Assembly (NCBI GenBank): GCA_011800155.1
Contig: CM022368.1
Location: 4,422,655-4,486,654, forward strand
Direction of reading: 5' to 3'
Source: Flammulina velutipes
Lineage: Eukaryota; Basidiomycota; Agaricomycetes; Agaricales; Physalacriaceae
Length of the DNA stretch: 64,000 nt
The translations under genes were made by a program, and so were the position numbers. The number at the start of each line of letters is the position of its first letter. The stretch's first letter is position 1. The notes below the pieces were generated by a model that was given only the letters and a program-made list of their open reading frames with translations, did no database searches and had not been told where the DNA came from. Shown in pieces: positions 23,956-34,277 of the stretch.

Positions 23956-24437
23956 TTCTTTAGCTAGCGCACGGGGCCTCAAGGTCTTTGTGTGTATCAC
24001 TTGTGGTTTTGGTGTCAATGCCAATATACGGGCTCTTCAGCATCACTTCAAAAGGGTTAGGGAGATGAGTATCCAACGCACGAGAGGGTGGCGGAAACTG
24101 TAGATGACTCTTTTGAAGAGCGACGCAGCAGGATAAGGCGGTAGTGGGGGAACCACGTACCTGGGACCTTTCGCATTTAAGCTCTTCAGATCCTGCTTAG
24201 CGATCGACGATTTGTGAACGCTCAGTCATCGATGACTTGGCGATGACTGGCGCCGAGACAGTGATTTCTAATGGTTAGCGAGAGAAACTTACGCTATTGG
24301 ACGGATACCGTGTGGCGCAAGGCCTTGTGATATCTGCTGAATCATGTTAGACTCGGCGCTGACTGAGACGCACCTGACACGATCACATGACCTCACATGA
24401 CAGGACGAAGCACCACAGCCACGGATCACGTGATGAG

Positions 24438-24600
24438 AACCCTAGAGAAAAGTGAGTGCCACACTTCGTACCTTCGGGGTTAGCCGGGAAAGGTTCTAGG
24501 GTTAGGTTAGTGGTTAGCTACCAGTATGTCGTCAGTCTATTAGAAATCGCTTGGACTAACAAGCGCACTTACGGTTAGGGGTTAGGAATGGGGGTTAGGA
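24438..24600 (+). repeat. Degenerate telomere-like GGTTAG/TTAGGG clusters
   Basis: Two plus-strand clusters, 24476-24517 (GGGTTAG, then CTAGGGTTAGGTTAGTGGTTAG) and 24572-24600 (GGTTAGGGGTTAGGA, then GGGGGTTAGGA). An opposite-strand motif, AACCCTAGA, at 24438-24446 is a perfect inverted match to TCTAGGGTT at 24495-24503. The repeats are imperfect, as in decayed interstitial telomeric DNA. They lie immediately left of the 3' end of the minus-strand Penelope-like element. Confidence 0.6.
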
Positions 24601-24908
24601 AAGTCCTCAAAAGCCACGATTAGTATGTCTGAGACGTACTAATAACCGAAGTACTTACCGTCTTGGCAAGGTTCAGGAATTGTTCTATATTAAAGAGAGA
24701 TCCATCGCGAACGACAGAGTTTTAAATCACCGACAAGACTCGTAGCGCACAAGACGCCAGTGAGCCGCCTTAGATAAGTCCAGCTAGACCTCGCTGCCGA
24801 AACAGCAACGAGGCGTCATGACTGGTAAAGAGCCTGTAACGAAACGCCAACAGGTCACCTTAAATAAGTTCGATTGTAAACTATCGCCGGTCATACGGCT
24901 TAACTCTC

Positions 24909-27484
24909 TTAGATCGGAAACACGTTACGGTAGTACACATACTCCAAATCCCCCGGCTCCAAACCGGCTTCATTTACGCCAACAAGATCTATCTCGTCGT
25001 CGTTGAGTTGTGAACTCTCGTTGACAATGTCGTGTTCGAGAGTGGTGACAACCGTCTTTTTCCAAAGACTAGTAAGATCGAATAGATTGCGAGTGCGTTT
25101 GCGACTCACAATCATTCGACGATTAAGGATATTTATTTTCCGGATGTCTGGCATCAGAGAAGGACCGTTAGACGTCTGCACAAGTGTCCGAAGATCACTG
25201 TGAGTCGCCGATAGTCCCTCGTCGTCTGCAGACAGGACCGGATGAGCTCGATCAAATTGACCGAGTTCGGCGCGCACGATATAGTCGCGCCAATATCCAA
25301 GGACGGTGTCACCCAATTCCTTAGCGGAGAAGTAATTCCAAGCGGTATTGTACTCGGATTTAAGGACCAACACGTCGCTCGCGTCCGACTTAACTGTGTC
25401 GTCAAGTCGTCTCTGCCAGCGTGTGGCGAAATTTTCCTTAGTCCATTTCGATACCATTTCGTACGGATAACCGCGCTTGACATACAAAGCTGCTAACGCT
25501 TTGATGGCATCGGAGTAGTGGTCGATTTTGCTACTCAGCGTGGCTAAACGCGACATCTCACCAATATAGGTACCCCGTTTGACGTCAAGCGGGTGATGAG
25601 ATATCCAAGGAATTCTCTCCTGGTGGTTACGTGCTTTGCGGTACGGCATGTGTTGTATACTATTATCGTTGTCGTGATAAATAGTCATGTCGAGAAAAGG
25701 TTGGAAATGATCCGACACGTTCCACTCAATCGTACAGTTATCGTATGCGAGTTGCGAGACAATGTTTAACGCTTCCTTGTCAGAAGAGGCGTAGACTATG
25801 GCCAGGCATCGATATATCTTCCGTAAAAGGGGATTAACGGATGATTGAGGATGTTAAGTTCTCGCTCGAAATACCAACCATAAAGGTTGGCTAGATCGGG
25901 CGAACAAGCAACGCCCATTGCTAGGCCTTGCTGTTGTTTGTAAAACTTATCCTCGTACTGTAAGACTAGATTATTGTTAGCTATTTTAATACAGCGAATG
26001 AATATTTCCTCTTCGGATAATTCTTCAATCGTATGTTCGCTTACTGGTCCCTTGTAGTAGAATTCCGCGTGAAGATCAGTGACGATATCGAGACATCGTT
26101 TGAGCGGAATATTAGGGTAGAAAGCGACAACATCACCGGTGACGATGAACCATCGGCGGTTTTTTAATAGCTTAACTTTGCTCAATTTTTGCGCCAGGTC
26201 TTTAGATCCATGAATAATGGTTGGCGCCGATTCAACGATCGGTTTGAGTCTTTTCGAAACGTACTTAGCGGCAGGATTTTGGATGGCGCTGTGACATGGC
26301 ACGATTGGGCGCATCTTAACGGGTTCCTTGTGTATTTTAGGGATACCGTAGAAGCGCGGCACAGTATGTTGGCTTTTCGGTAAGGTAATCTTACTCCGCA
26401 AAAAGGCAGCGATTTGTTTGCCGTTGGAGAGATGGGCCTCAGCAAGCCCCGCAAGTAACTCCATTTCAGTACATTGATAGTCGCAGATTTGATTAGCTTG
26501 AATTAGCATAATTTCCTTGTAGTTTAATTGATCTGCAAGTATATCGCGACTTTTCTCTATTATCCAGGTTCGCTTAGACACCGCGATGCCCAAGTTCTTG
26601 TCGGTATTGGTAACGACCAGATCGTTCTCAAATAAGAACTCTTGAATGAGGCGAGGACTAGGGGCAAGCGATTTATGAATGTCCTTGTCCGTCTCGGGCG
26701 GTATATTGGCGATCGTTTTATTAACGAAGCGCCGCCCAGCCACGAGGCCTAGTTCAAGATATGTCGGTAGACGAGGTGGTTCAATTTGGGACTGTCGTCC
26801 CGCCACCTCGTACTCTGGATCATAGAGATCGTCTTCTTCTTTAGTGAATGCGAATAATAATCTCCAACGAAGACGACGTTGGAAATCGCGCCACGCTTGA
26901 CTTATTAGGGCCGTGCGGCGTGGTGAATGAAACATATATCTCATTCCTACACTAAGCTGATATTCTATATCTTCGGGCAAGGTCACACCAGGCGAACGAT
27001 GTACATGATTTTTAAATTGAGCGGCTTCTACAATTTCGAGAGGAGTATTTAAAATTACATATCGTACGGCCTGTGGGAGTGGGACATTAAGCAACCAGTC
27101 CGGGTAAGTAGTGGGTCTGTCATACCTAAACGCGATCACTTCTTGTGCGCGACACTCTTGCCCTTCGGCTTGCCCGAGTCCTTGCCGCCGCTCTTCTTGG
27201 GAACGATCCTGGGAGGTCTTCGTCCAGCTTTGGGAACGTAAGGAAGAGGAGGAGATGGGTACCTCTTGGCGGGGGACTTGGCGGTAGATGGGCCCGACGA
27301 TTTCTTCTTGCCATCCTTCGAAGTTTTGTTCTAAACATGAAGAAGAATCATTAGCGGTGGAATGAGAGTACGGATGAAACCGACTCACGTTCTTGACCGG
27401 GGCGCGCACCTTCTTGAGGCTGGCGGAGACTGCTTTGTCGATCAAGGATTGAATCGACGGGCCAGGCTTGGTGCCATCGGCCAT
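24909..27484 (-). mobile_element. Penelope-like (Coprina-type) retroelement, reverse transcriptase broken
   Basis: Two adjoining minus-strand frames, 27484-25796 (562 codons) and 25718-24909, together form one reverse transcriptase. In order: FYGIPKIHKEPVKMRPIVPC (a Penelope-element hallmark), VTGDVVAFYPNIPLKRCLDI (motif A with the catalytic Asp), QQGLAMGVACSPDLANLYGW (motif B), then GRYID at the position of motif C. Right there the frame is lost: the second catalytic Asp is missing and the next frame resumes with CLAIVYASSDKEALN, as expected from a 4-nt deletion. The rest (FQPFLDMTIYHD and onward) ends FPI with no GIY-YIG endonuclease domain, which is the state of the telomere-associated Coprina/Athena group. 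Near the 5' end there is a 58-nt intron (27391-27334). It is a dead copy at this position. Confidence 0.8.
27129..27484 (-). CDS. Spliced Lys/Pro-rich leader frame of the Penelope-like element
   Basis: Exon 27484-27392 (MADGTKPGPSIQSLIDKAVS, ending APVKN) ends at a canonical GTGAGT donor, and a TGTTTAG acceptor lies 58 nt on. After splicing the frame reads through a strongly basic stretch (KTSKDGKKKSSGPSTAKSPA and IVPKKSGGKDSGKPKGKSVA) to a stop about 27137. This composition is natural for a nucleic-acid-binding domain. If the intron is kept, the frame instead runs on into the reverse transcriptase. The upstream frame also stays open to an AG acceptor-like CTAGTTAG near 27516, so a further 5' exon is possible. 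Confidence 0.5.
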
Positions 27485-27528
27485 CTCAACGTCAGCCGCT
27501 TTGGCGACAGCTTTCTAACTAGCTACGG

Positions 27529-27553
27529 AAAAATATATGGGCCATATATTTTT
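27529..27553. repeat. 25-nt palindrome with flanking CCCGGGT direct repeats
   Basis: AAAAATATATGG, a central G, then CCATATATTTTT: 12-bp perfect arms. It is followed by TACCCGGGT at 27553-27561 and again, after about 37 bp, near 27601. It lies just upstream (5') of the Penelope-like element's first codon and may mark the element's left boundary or promoter. Confidence 0.55.
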
Positions 27554-27686
27554 ACCCGGGTTTTCTAGTAACCTACGGCCGGGATTATACCCCCATGGTA
27601 TTACCCGGGTCTCTAACGCCAAGCCAGCCTTTGCCAGCGCCAGAGGGACCAAAATGTGTAAATATTCCTCATCCTACCTCATATAT

Positions 27687-28920
27687 AACATTTAGAAACC
27701 AGTCCGTGGACTTTTGATCATGACTTTTCTGGCAATATGGCCATTTTCCGACGTGAGGGCAATTGTGTCATTTCCAAATCAAACTCCGGAGATGATTTTC
27801 TCACACCATTCAAACTGAGAACTGGCTCGATGGCCATTTTCCGACGTGAGGACATTTGTGCCATTATACAAACCAAACTCCGGAGTTGAATTCCTCACAC
27901 CATTCAAACTGCGAACTGGCTCGATGACCATTTTCCGACGTGAGGACATTTGTGCCATTATACAAATCAAACTCCGGAGATGATTTTCTCACACCATTCA
28001 AACTGAGAACTGGCTCGATGGCCATTTTCCGATGTGAGGACATTTGTGCCATTTACAAATCAAACTCCGGAGATGATTTTCTCATACCATTAAAACTGAG
28101 AACTGGCTCGATGGCCATTTTCCGACGTGAGGACATTTGTGCCATTATACAAACCAAACTCCGGAGTTGAATTCCTCACACCATTCAAACTGCGAACTGG
28201 CTCGATGACCATTTTCCGACGTGAGGACATTTGTGCCATTATACAAACCAAACTCCGGAGTTGAAATTCTCACACCATTCAAACTGAGAACTGGCTCGAT
28301 GGCCATTTTCCGACGTCAGGACATTTGTGCCATTATACAAACCAAACTCCGGAGTTGAATTCCTCACACCATTCAAACTGAGAACTGGCTCGATGGCCAT
28401 TTTCCGACGCGACGACATTTGGGCCATTTCACAAACCAAACTCCGGACATCAACTTATAAACTATAACTGACATGGGCACAATAGTCCTGGCTCTATGGA
28501 CACCCCCCGACCCGAGCCCCTTTATACCCTCATCAAATCCAAACTCCGGAGTGGAACTGACATTGACAAAATGGAACTAGATTGATGGTCATTTACTGAT
28601 GCGGGGTCACTTGTATCAATTCAAAAACTCCACTCCGGACCTCAATATCCCAGTCAATCCCGAATATCAACACACTTTCTTAACACAATATGACCCAGTA
28701 GCCCTTTTCCCATGTCCGGCCATATGTCCCATTTCACAAAACACAAGTCCGGACTCTATTCCCCCAGCTCATTTATGTTGCAATGAACGTACTCAAATTG
28801 TCTGCCCACTCCCTTCCCCGAAGACATTCATTCCACTTTAAACCTCCACACTCCGGAATAGCAGATGATCTCCAACTTGAACGGAGTTGGCCAACATCAT
28901 AACGCGCCAGCCAGCTCCGG
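27687..28920. repeat. 94-bp satellite, about eight units, decaying to the right
   Basis: The anchor AAACTCCGGA recurs at 27781, 27875, 27969, 28062, 28156, 28250, 28344 and 28438, giving a period of 94 bp (one interval of 93). Each unit contains CTCACACCATTCAAACTG, CTGGCTCGATGGCCATTTTC and GACATTTGTGCCATT. To the right the units fall apart but TCCGGA anchors persist near 28545, 28632, 28750, 28852 and 28917. The short frames inside are shadows of the repeat. Confidence 0.9.
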
Positions 28921-29041
28921 ACTCAAACCTATGAGGCCATTCAACGTCTCACCATCACTCCGACCACCTTGGAGCACAAGAAACATACAACAATCACAAC
29001 GAAATACAGAAATATACACCGTCGTACAGTTACTTTTACAA

Positions 29042-30571
29042 TCAAGCCCGGAAATAGTTAGGATCCCCTGGATCGAAGTAGGTCACAATGGACCTGTCCA
29101 AGCTCTGCAAAGCAATCATCTCATCCTCCGTATACGGCCACCCATCTGATACTACCGTAACCCATTGTCGAGTCACCCCATTTTCAACCCAAGTCTCCTT
29201 CTTGTGGCCCCATTCCACAGCTCCGATCGTTTCTCCGTCTGCTCTGTAAACTCTGATTGTGACATGGGGCACCTGGACGGTGCTGGTCGCTAGCTGATGG
29301 AACGTTCTACTACAAGGGAATATTAAAACGACTCCACCATTCAGAAAATTACCTACACCAAAACCCAGTACTCGTCTTCCCCTCCAAACAGGTTCCGGTA
29401 CGTTTTCATCGCCTTTTGTACGATTTCCGTCGCCTTAGCAATTCCGGTTTGTGGTCGCGTCTGGACCATGTGACGAGGGAGGGACGTGTTCAAATAGATG
29501 TCCGGCATAGCTAACTATGGTCAGTAACACGCGGAATGGAAGCAGGATATTCATACATGTGTTCTGGCAAGATCTAATCAATGTGATAAGGTCAGAGCAA
29601 ACATCCACAGCAAGTACTTACCCGGGTAGCGACGGAATCTCCGGAGAGTAAACGGAACGTACACAGAAGAAAATCAGAAAGCTTACGTATGGTTGAAGAA
29701 AACACTCCGTGTGTACGATAAACTGTTGTCCGGGTACAAAATCAGAGGCAGCCAGTACGACGCAAACGCAAAACAGACACACCTCTGATCAACGAACTAG
29801 TGAACAATACGAACCTCAAACGTCCAAACACTAACCTGTTTGACTAAACAAGACGAAACCCCAGTTCCAAACGCGGTCACCGCAGAACGTGTAGGTGTCC
29901 GGGATGGCAAATCCAAAGCTTTCACAACAAACCAACAGAGACGACCACGAACTGGGACCAGAAAATAAGCAAACGATGGTCAGTGGAGGTACGGCTAGAA
30001 TATATTGACAAGTCAGCTGCGCAAGTCATACAACATACTATTCGACCTTTACAGACGGCAAGTCGTGAACTTTATCCGGTGTAAGTTGGTCGCTCAGCTC
30101 CCAATTCCATCCTGTAACATCAACGTCATAAACCTGCTCCGCCATCAAGACCTGAGAGGACGTAGGTTGCGACAACGAAGCCATGAACATATTAGGCTCG
30201 AACTTGATGACACTCGCCCACTCCTTGTACAACTTACGCGCTCGATCAATTAAACCTCGATGAGCGTTTGGGAAGTCTGCCGGGTCCTCTTGTGCAATCT
30301 TAAACATCACCTTATAGATGTCCGAGTGGACAATGAGCTCCGGTGTGAGCAGATGAGCCCTGTCTTCAATCCAACTCAAGTTCTTACCCGCCGCCTCCAG
30401 TTTCTAAGTCCGGAATCAGTGCAATTAATCGGGCAGACAATGTGTTTCACTCACAAAGGCCGTCCGTGTTCCTAGCAGAACTCTCGTGTTAAGGGTTACC
30501 TTCAATGATTGAAGAGCAGCTAACATCGTTGTTGATTGGAATTTTGGAGCGGGATTTTTCAAGGCCTCCAT
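29042..30571 (-). CDS. Hypothetical multi-exon protein beside the satellite
   Basis: Clear minus-strand exons. Exon 1 is 30571-30500 (MEALKNPAPKFQSTTMLAAL, 24 codons). Exon 2 is 30403-30053 (KLEAAGKNLSWIEDRAHLL, then IYKVMFKIAQEDPADFPNAH and EWASVIKFEPNMFMASLSQP). Middle exons are less certain (LDLPSRTPTRSAVTAFGTG near 29900-29820; DFVPGQQFIVHTECFLQPY near 29750). A late exon at about 29515-29350 encodes MPDIYLNTSLPRHMVQTRPQ and IVQKAMKTYRNLFGGEDEYW. The last exon, about 29310-29042, encodes VPHVTIRVYRADGETIGAVE and SLDRSIVTYFDPGDPNYFRA. I do not recognise the family; no catalytic or membrane motifs are obvious. The exon count (at least five) and good codon texture make a real gene likely; internal phases are only partly resolved. 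Confidence 0.6.
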
Positions 30572-31049
30572 CGCCCCTTTTCAAATGTCAATTCAAAAGC
30601 ACAAACAAAAGGTTAACCAGACGCACTTTGCGTATTAGGTTGAGTTGGAATCATGTCCAATAGCGAAAGATCCACTGCAACATAACTCAGTACGACATAC
30701 TATGGTAGGCTACCTAAAGTTCTTATTTTTCTCTAACAGTGCACGAGCCAAATTGCCTGTGCCGCTGTGTTCGCTCCTCTGATACACTAACGGGGCATAG
30801 GACGTTGTGCATCTGTTTCCTGTCTACCACCTCACGGTCGGCGTTTTGTTGATATCTGTCCGTGATCGTTCGGTAGAGGGTCGGCAAGATGGGGTCCATC
30901 AATCATGATCGGGCCAGGGGCGTTTCTCCGAACGACCCGGGTTTTCACCCGGTTAACGGAGTTTCAGCTCCGGATTCTCGTGTGTGTCTTTTCCTCCTCC
31001 CATCATCTCTGTCGCTGGTCACCACGTCAACGTGCTGCCCCCTCCACTG

Positions 31050-31470
31050 CTCGCTCGCTCAGTAGCTATATTATTCTTGTGGCCGACAACGACATCACGT
31101 ACGCGCAGTTCTACATCGATCAGGTCCCTGGAGTTAGCACCCGGTATGCAGATGGAGCTGCTCGGGAGTGCAGGCTGTATGTTTGGGTGTACTTTGGCTG
31201 CAACAGTCACCAGGTGCGTCCGTCTGTATCATATCGTGAATATGTCAGCACTCGTATCTTTTTCATCGACAGCGACGATAATGCTATCAAACGGCGTGGT
31301 CGCTCCTTTTGTCGGGCACAACATCTTCCTTCGGTGGACTACTATCCCAGACAATAACACCTTTCCTTGGCGGTTTGCCATGTGAGGCTTTCATTGGCCC
31401 GGATGACGGCGTCAAGAACTTTTGGTCGAAGAGAAATGATTTTGGTATGGCGTTACGACTGCAGGTAAGC
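31050..31470 (+). pseudogene. Family-2 glycosyltransferase (GT2) relic
   Basis: Fragments on the plus strand read YIILVADNDITYAQFYIDQV (31063-31122; resembling the DxD-bearing strand of processive GT2 enzymes). After a GTGCGT...GACAG intron comes TIMLSNGVVAPFVGHNIFLR (31274-31335), matching the conserved NGxVAPFVGHNxxLRW block. Then DDGVKNFWSKRNDFGMALRL (31402-31463) matches a DG.KxxWSE...EDFDMALRLQ block but with the SHVSE part deleted. A donor GTAAGC follows. The frag­ments are in different frames and short, so this is a decayed gene for a membrane-bound polysaccharide-type transferase. Confidence 0.6.
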
Positions 31471-32055
31471 TTTTTGTTCGGGATTTCCTGCTGACAATCG
31501 CTTTTTCTCCGCCCCCGACATTCTCCTTATCAACCCGAAGTTCATGCGTTGTCACTGGAAATCATCGTGCCCCCGGATCTTACATTGAACTACATTCGCA
31601 TCGATCAGCCAACGATCGCACTTTATCCAGACTGAAACTGAGGTACCCATACAACCTCGTACGTACCAGCGTAATTCCCTGCTCCAAGCCCTCACGCACA
31701 TACACAAGTGTCCACCGTTGATGACACCTATTCGGTCTGATTGTACGTGACATCTTGGACACCAGCTGGATTGGCCGTCGTTCGTGGTGTAGATATAGTG
31801 TATTTTAGTATGAATACACTGCTTTAAACAATGCCCAAGGAAGTCAGTGGGTACGATCAAGCAATTCCAGATGTGGTATACGTTTCCGGGCGAATGGCAA
31901 ACCAAACGCAAAGACTCGCGCGAGCGAAACAGACTGATGCATACCTACTCAGATGATGACAACGAAATAGGTACGGGAAATACTGCGACAGCACCTTGGT
32001 GGAGCAACATCAGAGCATGCGGCGCTCAGGACGAAAGACACCAGAGAATGGCGGC

Positions 32056-34277
32056 GTTGTGGCGTATCCGGCACCGCTAGCCAGCAGCCTACGGTGGCCA
32101 AAGAATGTGGGCGTCACACATAGAGAGTATTCATGCAAGTATTTTAGCCAACTGACCTCGCTCCCCTGATCCCAGCTTGGTCCAGTACGTCGAGAACATT
32201 TCCTTTAGCCTAATAGTACCATGCAAACATCGGTACCCACCTTTTGAGTAGTATGTTGGCGTCGCAGGTGCGAATCATTCATTGTCTCATTTAATAGTCT
32301 TTTTAATGCCTCCCGCGATGTCTGGTACAGTGCACGCGTACAACGATAGTGTGATGTGGCGTATCCGGCACCGCTAGCCAGCAGCCTACAGTGGCCAATG
32401 AATGTAGGCGTCACACATAGAGAGTATTCATGCAAGTATTTTAGCCAACTGACCTCGCTCCCCTGATCCCAGCTTGGTCCAGTACGTCGAGAACATTTCC
32501 TTTAGCCTAATAGTACCATGCAAACATCGGTACCCACCTTTTGAGTAGTATGTTGGCGTCGCAGGTGCGAATCATTCCTTGTCTCATTTAATAGTCTTTT
32601 TAATGCCTCCCGCGATGTCTGGTACAGTGCACGCGTACAACGATAGTGTGATGTGGCGTATCCGGCACCGCTAGCCAGCAGCCTACAGTGGCCAAAGAAT
32701 GTGGGCGTCACACATAGAGAGTATTCATGCAAGTATTTTAGCCAACTGACCTCGCTCCCCTGATCCCAGCTTGGTCCAGTACGTCGAGAACATTTCCTTT
32801 AGCCTAATAGTACCATGCAAACATCGGTACCCGCCTTTTGAGTAGTATGTTGGCGTCGCAGGTGCGAATCATTCCTTGTCTCATTTAATAGTCTTTTTAA
32901 TGCCTCCCGCGATGTCTGGTACAGTGCACGCGTACAACGATAGTGTGATGTGGCGTATCCGGCACCGCTAGCCAGCAGCCTACAGTGGCCAAAGAATGTG
33001 GGCGTCACACATAGAGAGTATTCATGCAAGTATTTTAGCCAACTGACCTCGCTCCCCTGATCCCAGCTTGGTCCAGTACGTCGAGAACATTTCCTTTAGC
33101 CTAATAGTACCATGCAAACATCGGTACCCACCTTTTGAGTAGTATGTTGGCGTCGCAGGTGCGAATCATTCCTTGTCTCATTTAATAGTCTTTTTAATGC
33201 CTCCCGCGATGTCTGGTACAGTGCACGCGTACAACGATAGTGTGATGTGGCGTATCCGGCACCGCTAGCCAGCAGCCTACAGTGGCCAAAGAATGTGGGC
33301 GTCACACATAGAGAGTATTCATGCAAGTATTTTAGCCAACTGACCTCGCTCCCCTGATCCCAGCTTGGTCCAGTACGTCGAGAACATTTCCTTTAGCCTA
33401 ATAGTACCATGCAAACATCGGTACCCGCCTTTTGAGTAGTATGTTGGCGTCGCAGGTGCGAATCATTCCTTGTCTCATTTAATAGTCTTTTTAATGCCTC
33501 CCGCGATGTCTGGTACAGTGCACGCGTACAACGATAGTGTGATGTGGCGTATCCGGCACCGCTAGCCAGCAGCCTACAGTGGCCAAAGAATGTAGGCGTC
33601 ACACATAGAGAGTATTCATGCAAGTATTTTAGCCAACTGACCTCGCTCCCCTGATCCCAGCTTGGTCCAGTACGTCGAGAACATTTCCTTTAGCCTAATA
33701 GTACCATGCAAACATCGGTACCCACCTTTTGAGTAGTATGTTGGCGTCGCAGGTGCGAATCATTCATTGTCTCATTTAATAGTCTTTTTAATGCCTCCCG
33801 CGATGTCTGGTACAGTGCACGCGTACAACGATAGTGTGATGTGGCGTATCCGGCACCGCTAGCCAGCAGCCTACAGTGGCCAAAGAATGTAGGCGTCACA
33901 CATAGAGAGTATTCATGCAAGTATTTTAGCCAACTGACCTCGCTCCCCTGATCCCAGCTTGGTCCAGTACGTCGAGAACATTTCCTTTAGCCTAATAGTA
34001 CCATGCAAACATCGGTACCCGCCTTTTGAGTAGTATGTTGGCGTCGCAGGTGTGAATCATTCCTTGTCTCATTTAATAGTCTTTTTAATGCCTCCCGCGA
34101 TGTCTGGTACAGTGCACGCGTACAACGATAGTGTGATGTGGCGTATCCGGCACCGCTAGCCAGCAGCCTACAGTGGCCAATGAATGTAGGCGTCACACAT
34201 AGAGAGTATTTATGCAAGTATTTTAGCGAGCTGACCTCGCTCCCCTGATCCCAGCTTGGTCCAGTACGTCGAGAACG
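32056..34277. repeat. 297-bp tandem array, 7.5 copies
   Basis: GTATCCGGCACCGC recurs at 32064 and then every 297 bp to 34143 (2079 = 7 x 297), followed by a 134-bp partial unit ending GTACGTCGAGAAC at 34277. Units differ by only a few substitutions. Each has a 76-codon minus-strand frame (MHEYSLCVTPTFFGHCRLLA, starts at 32435, 32732, 33029, 33326, 33623, 33920, 34217). The period is a multiple of three, so frame is kept from unit to unit, but a stop separates the units. First and last units carry most private changes, as at edges of arrays homogenised by unequal exchange. I treat the short frames as by-products of the repeat. Confidence 0.95.

Noticed and set aside
27779..28439. Regular 94-bp spacing as a CRISPR-like array or a coding repeat
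   Set aside because: The whole unit is repeated with no unique spacers, the host is eukaryotic, and the short frames switch strand and frame between units.
32205..34217. Seven identical-looking 76-codon minus-strand frames as a gene family
   Set aside because: They repeat exactly with the 297-bp satellite unit, have no splice or promoter context of their own and are best explained as by-products of the tandem repeat. Kept only as a finding about frame preservation.
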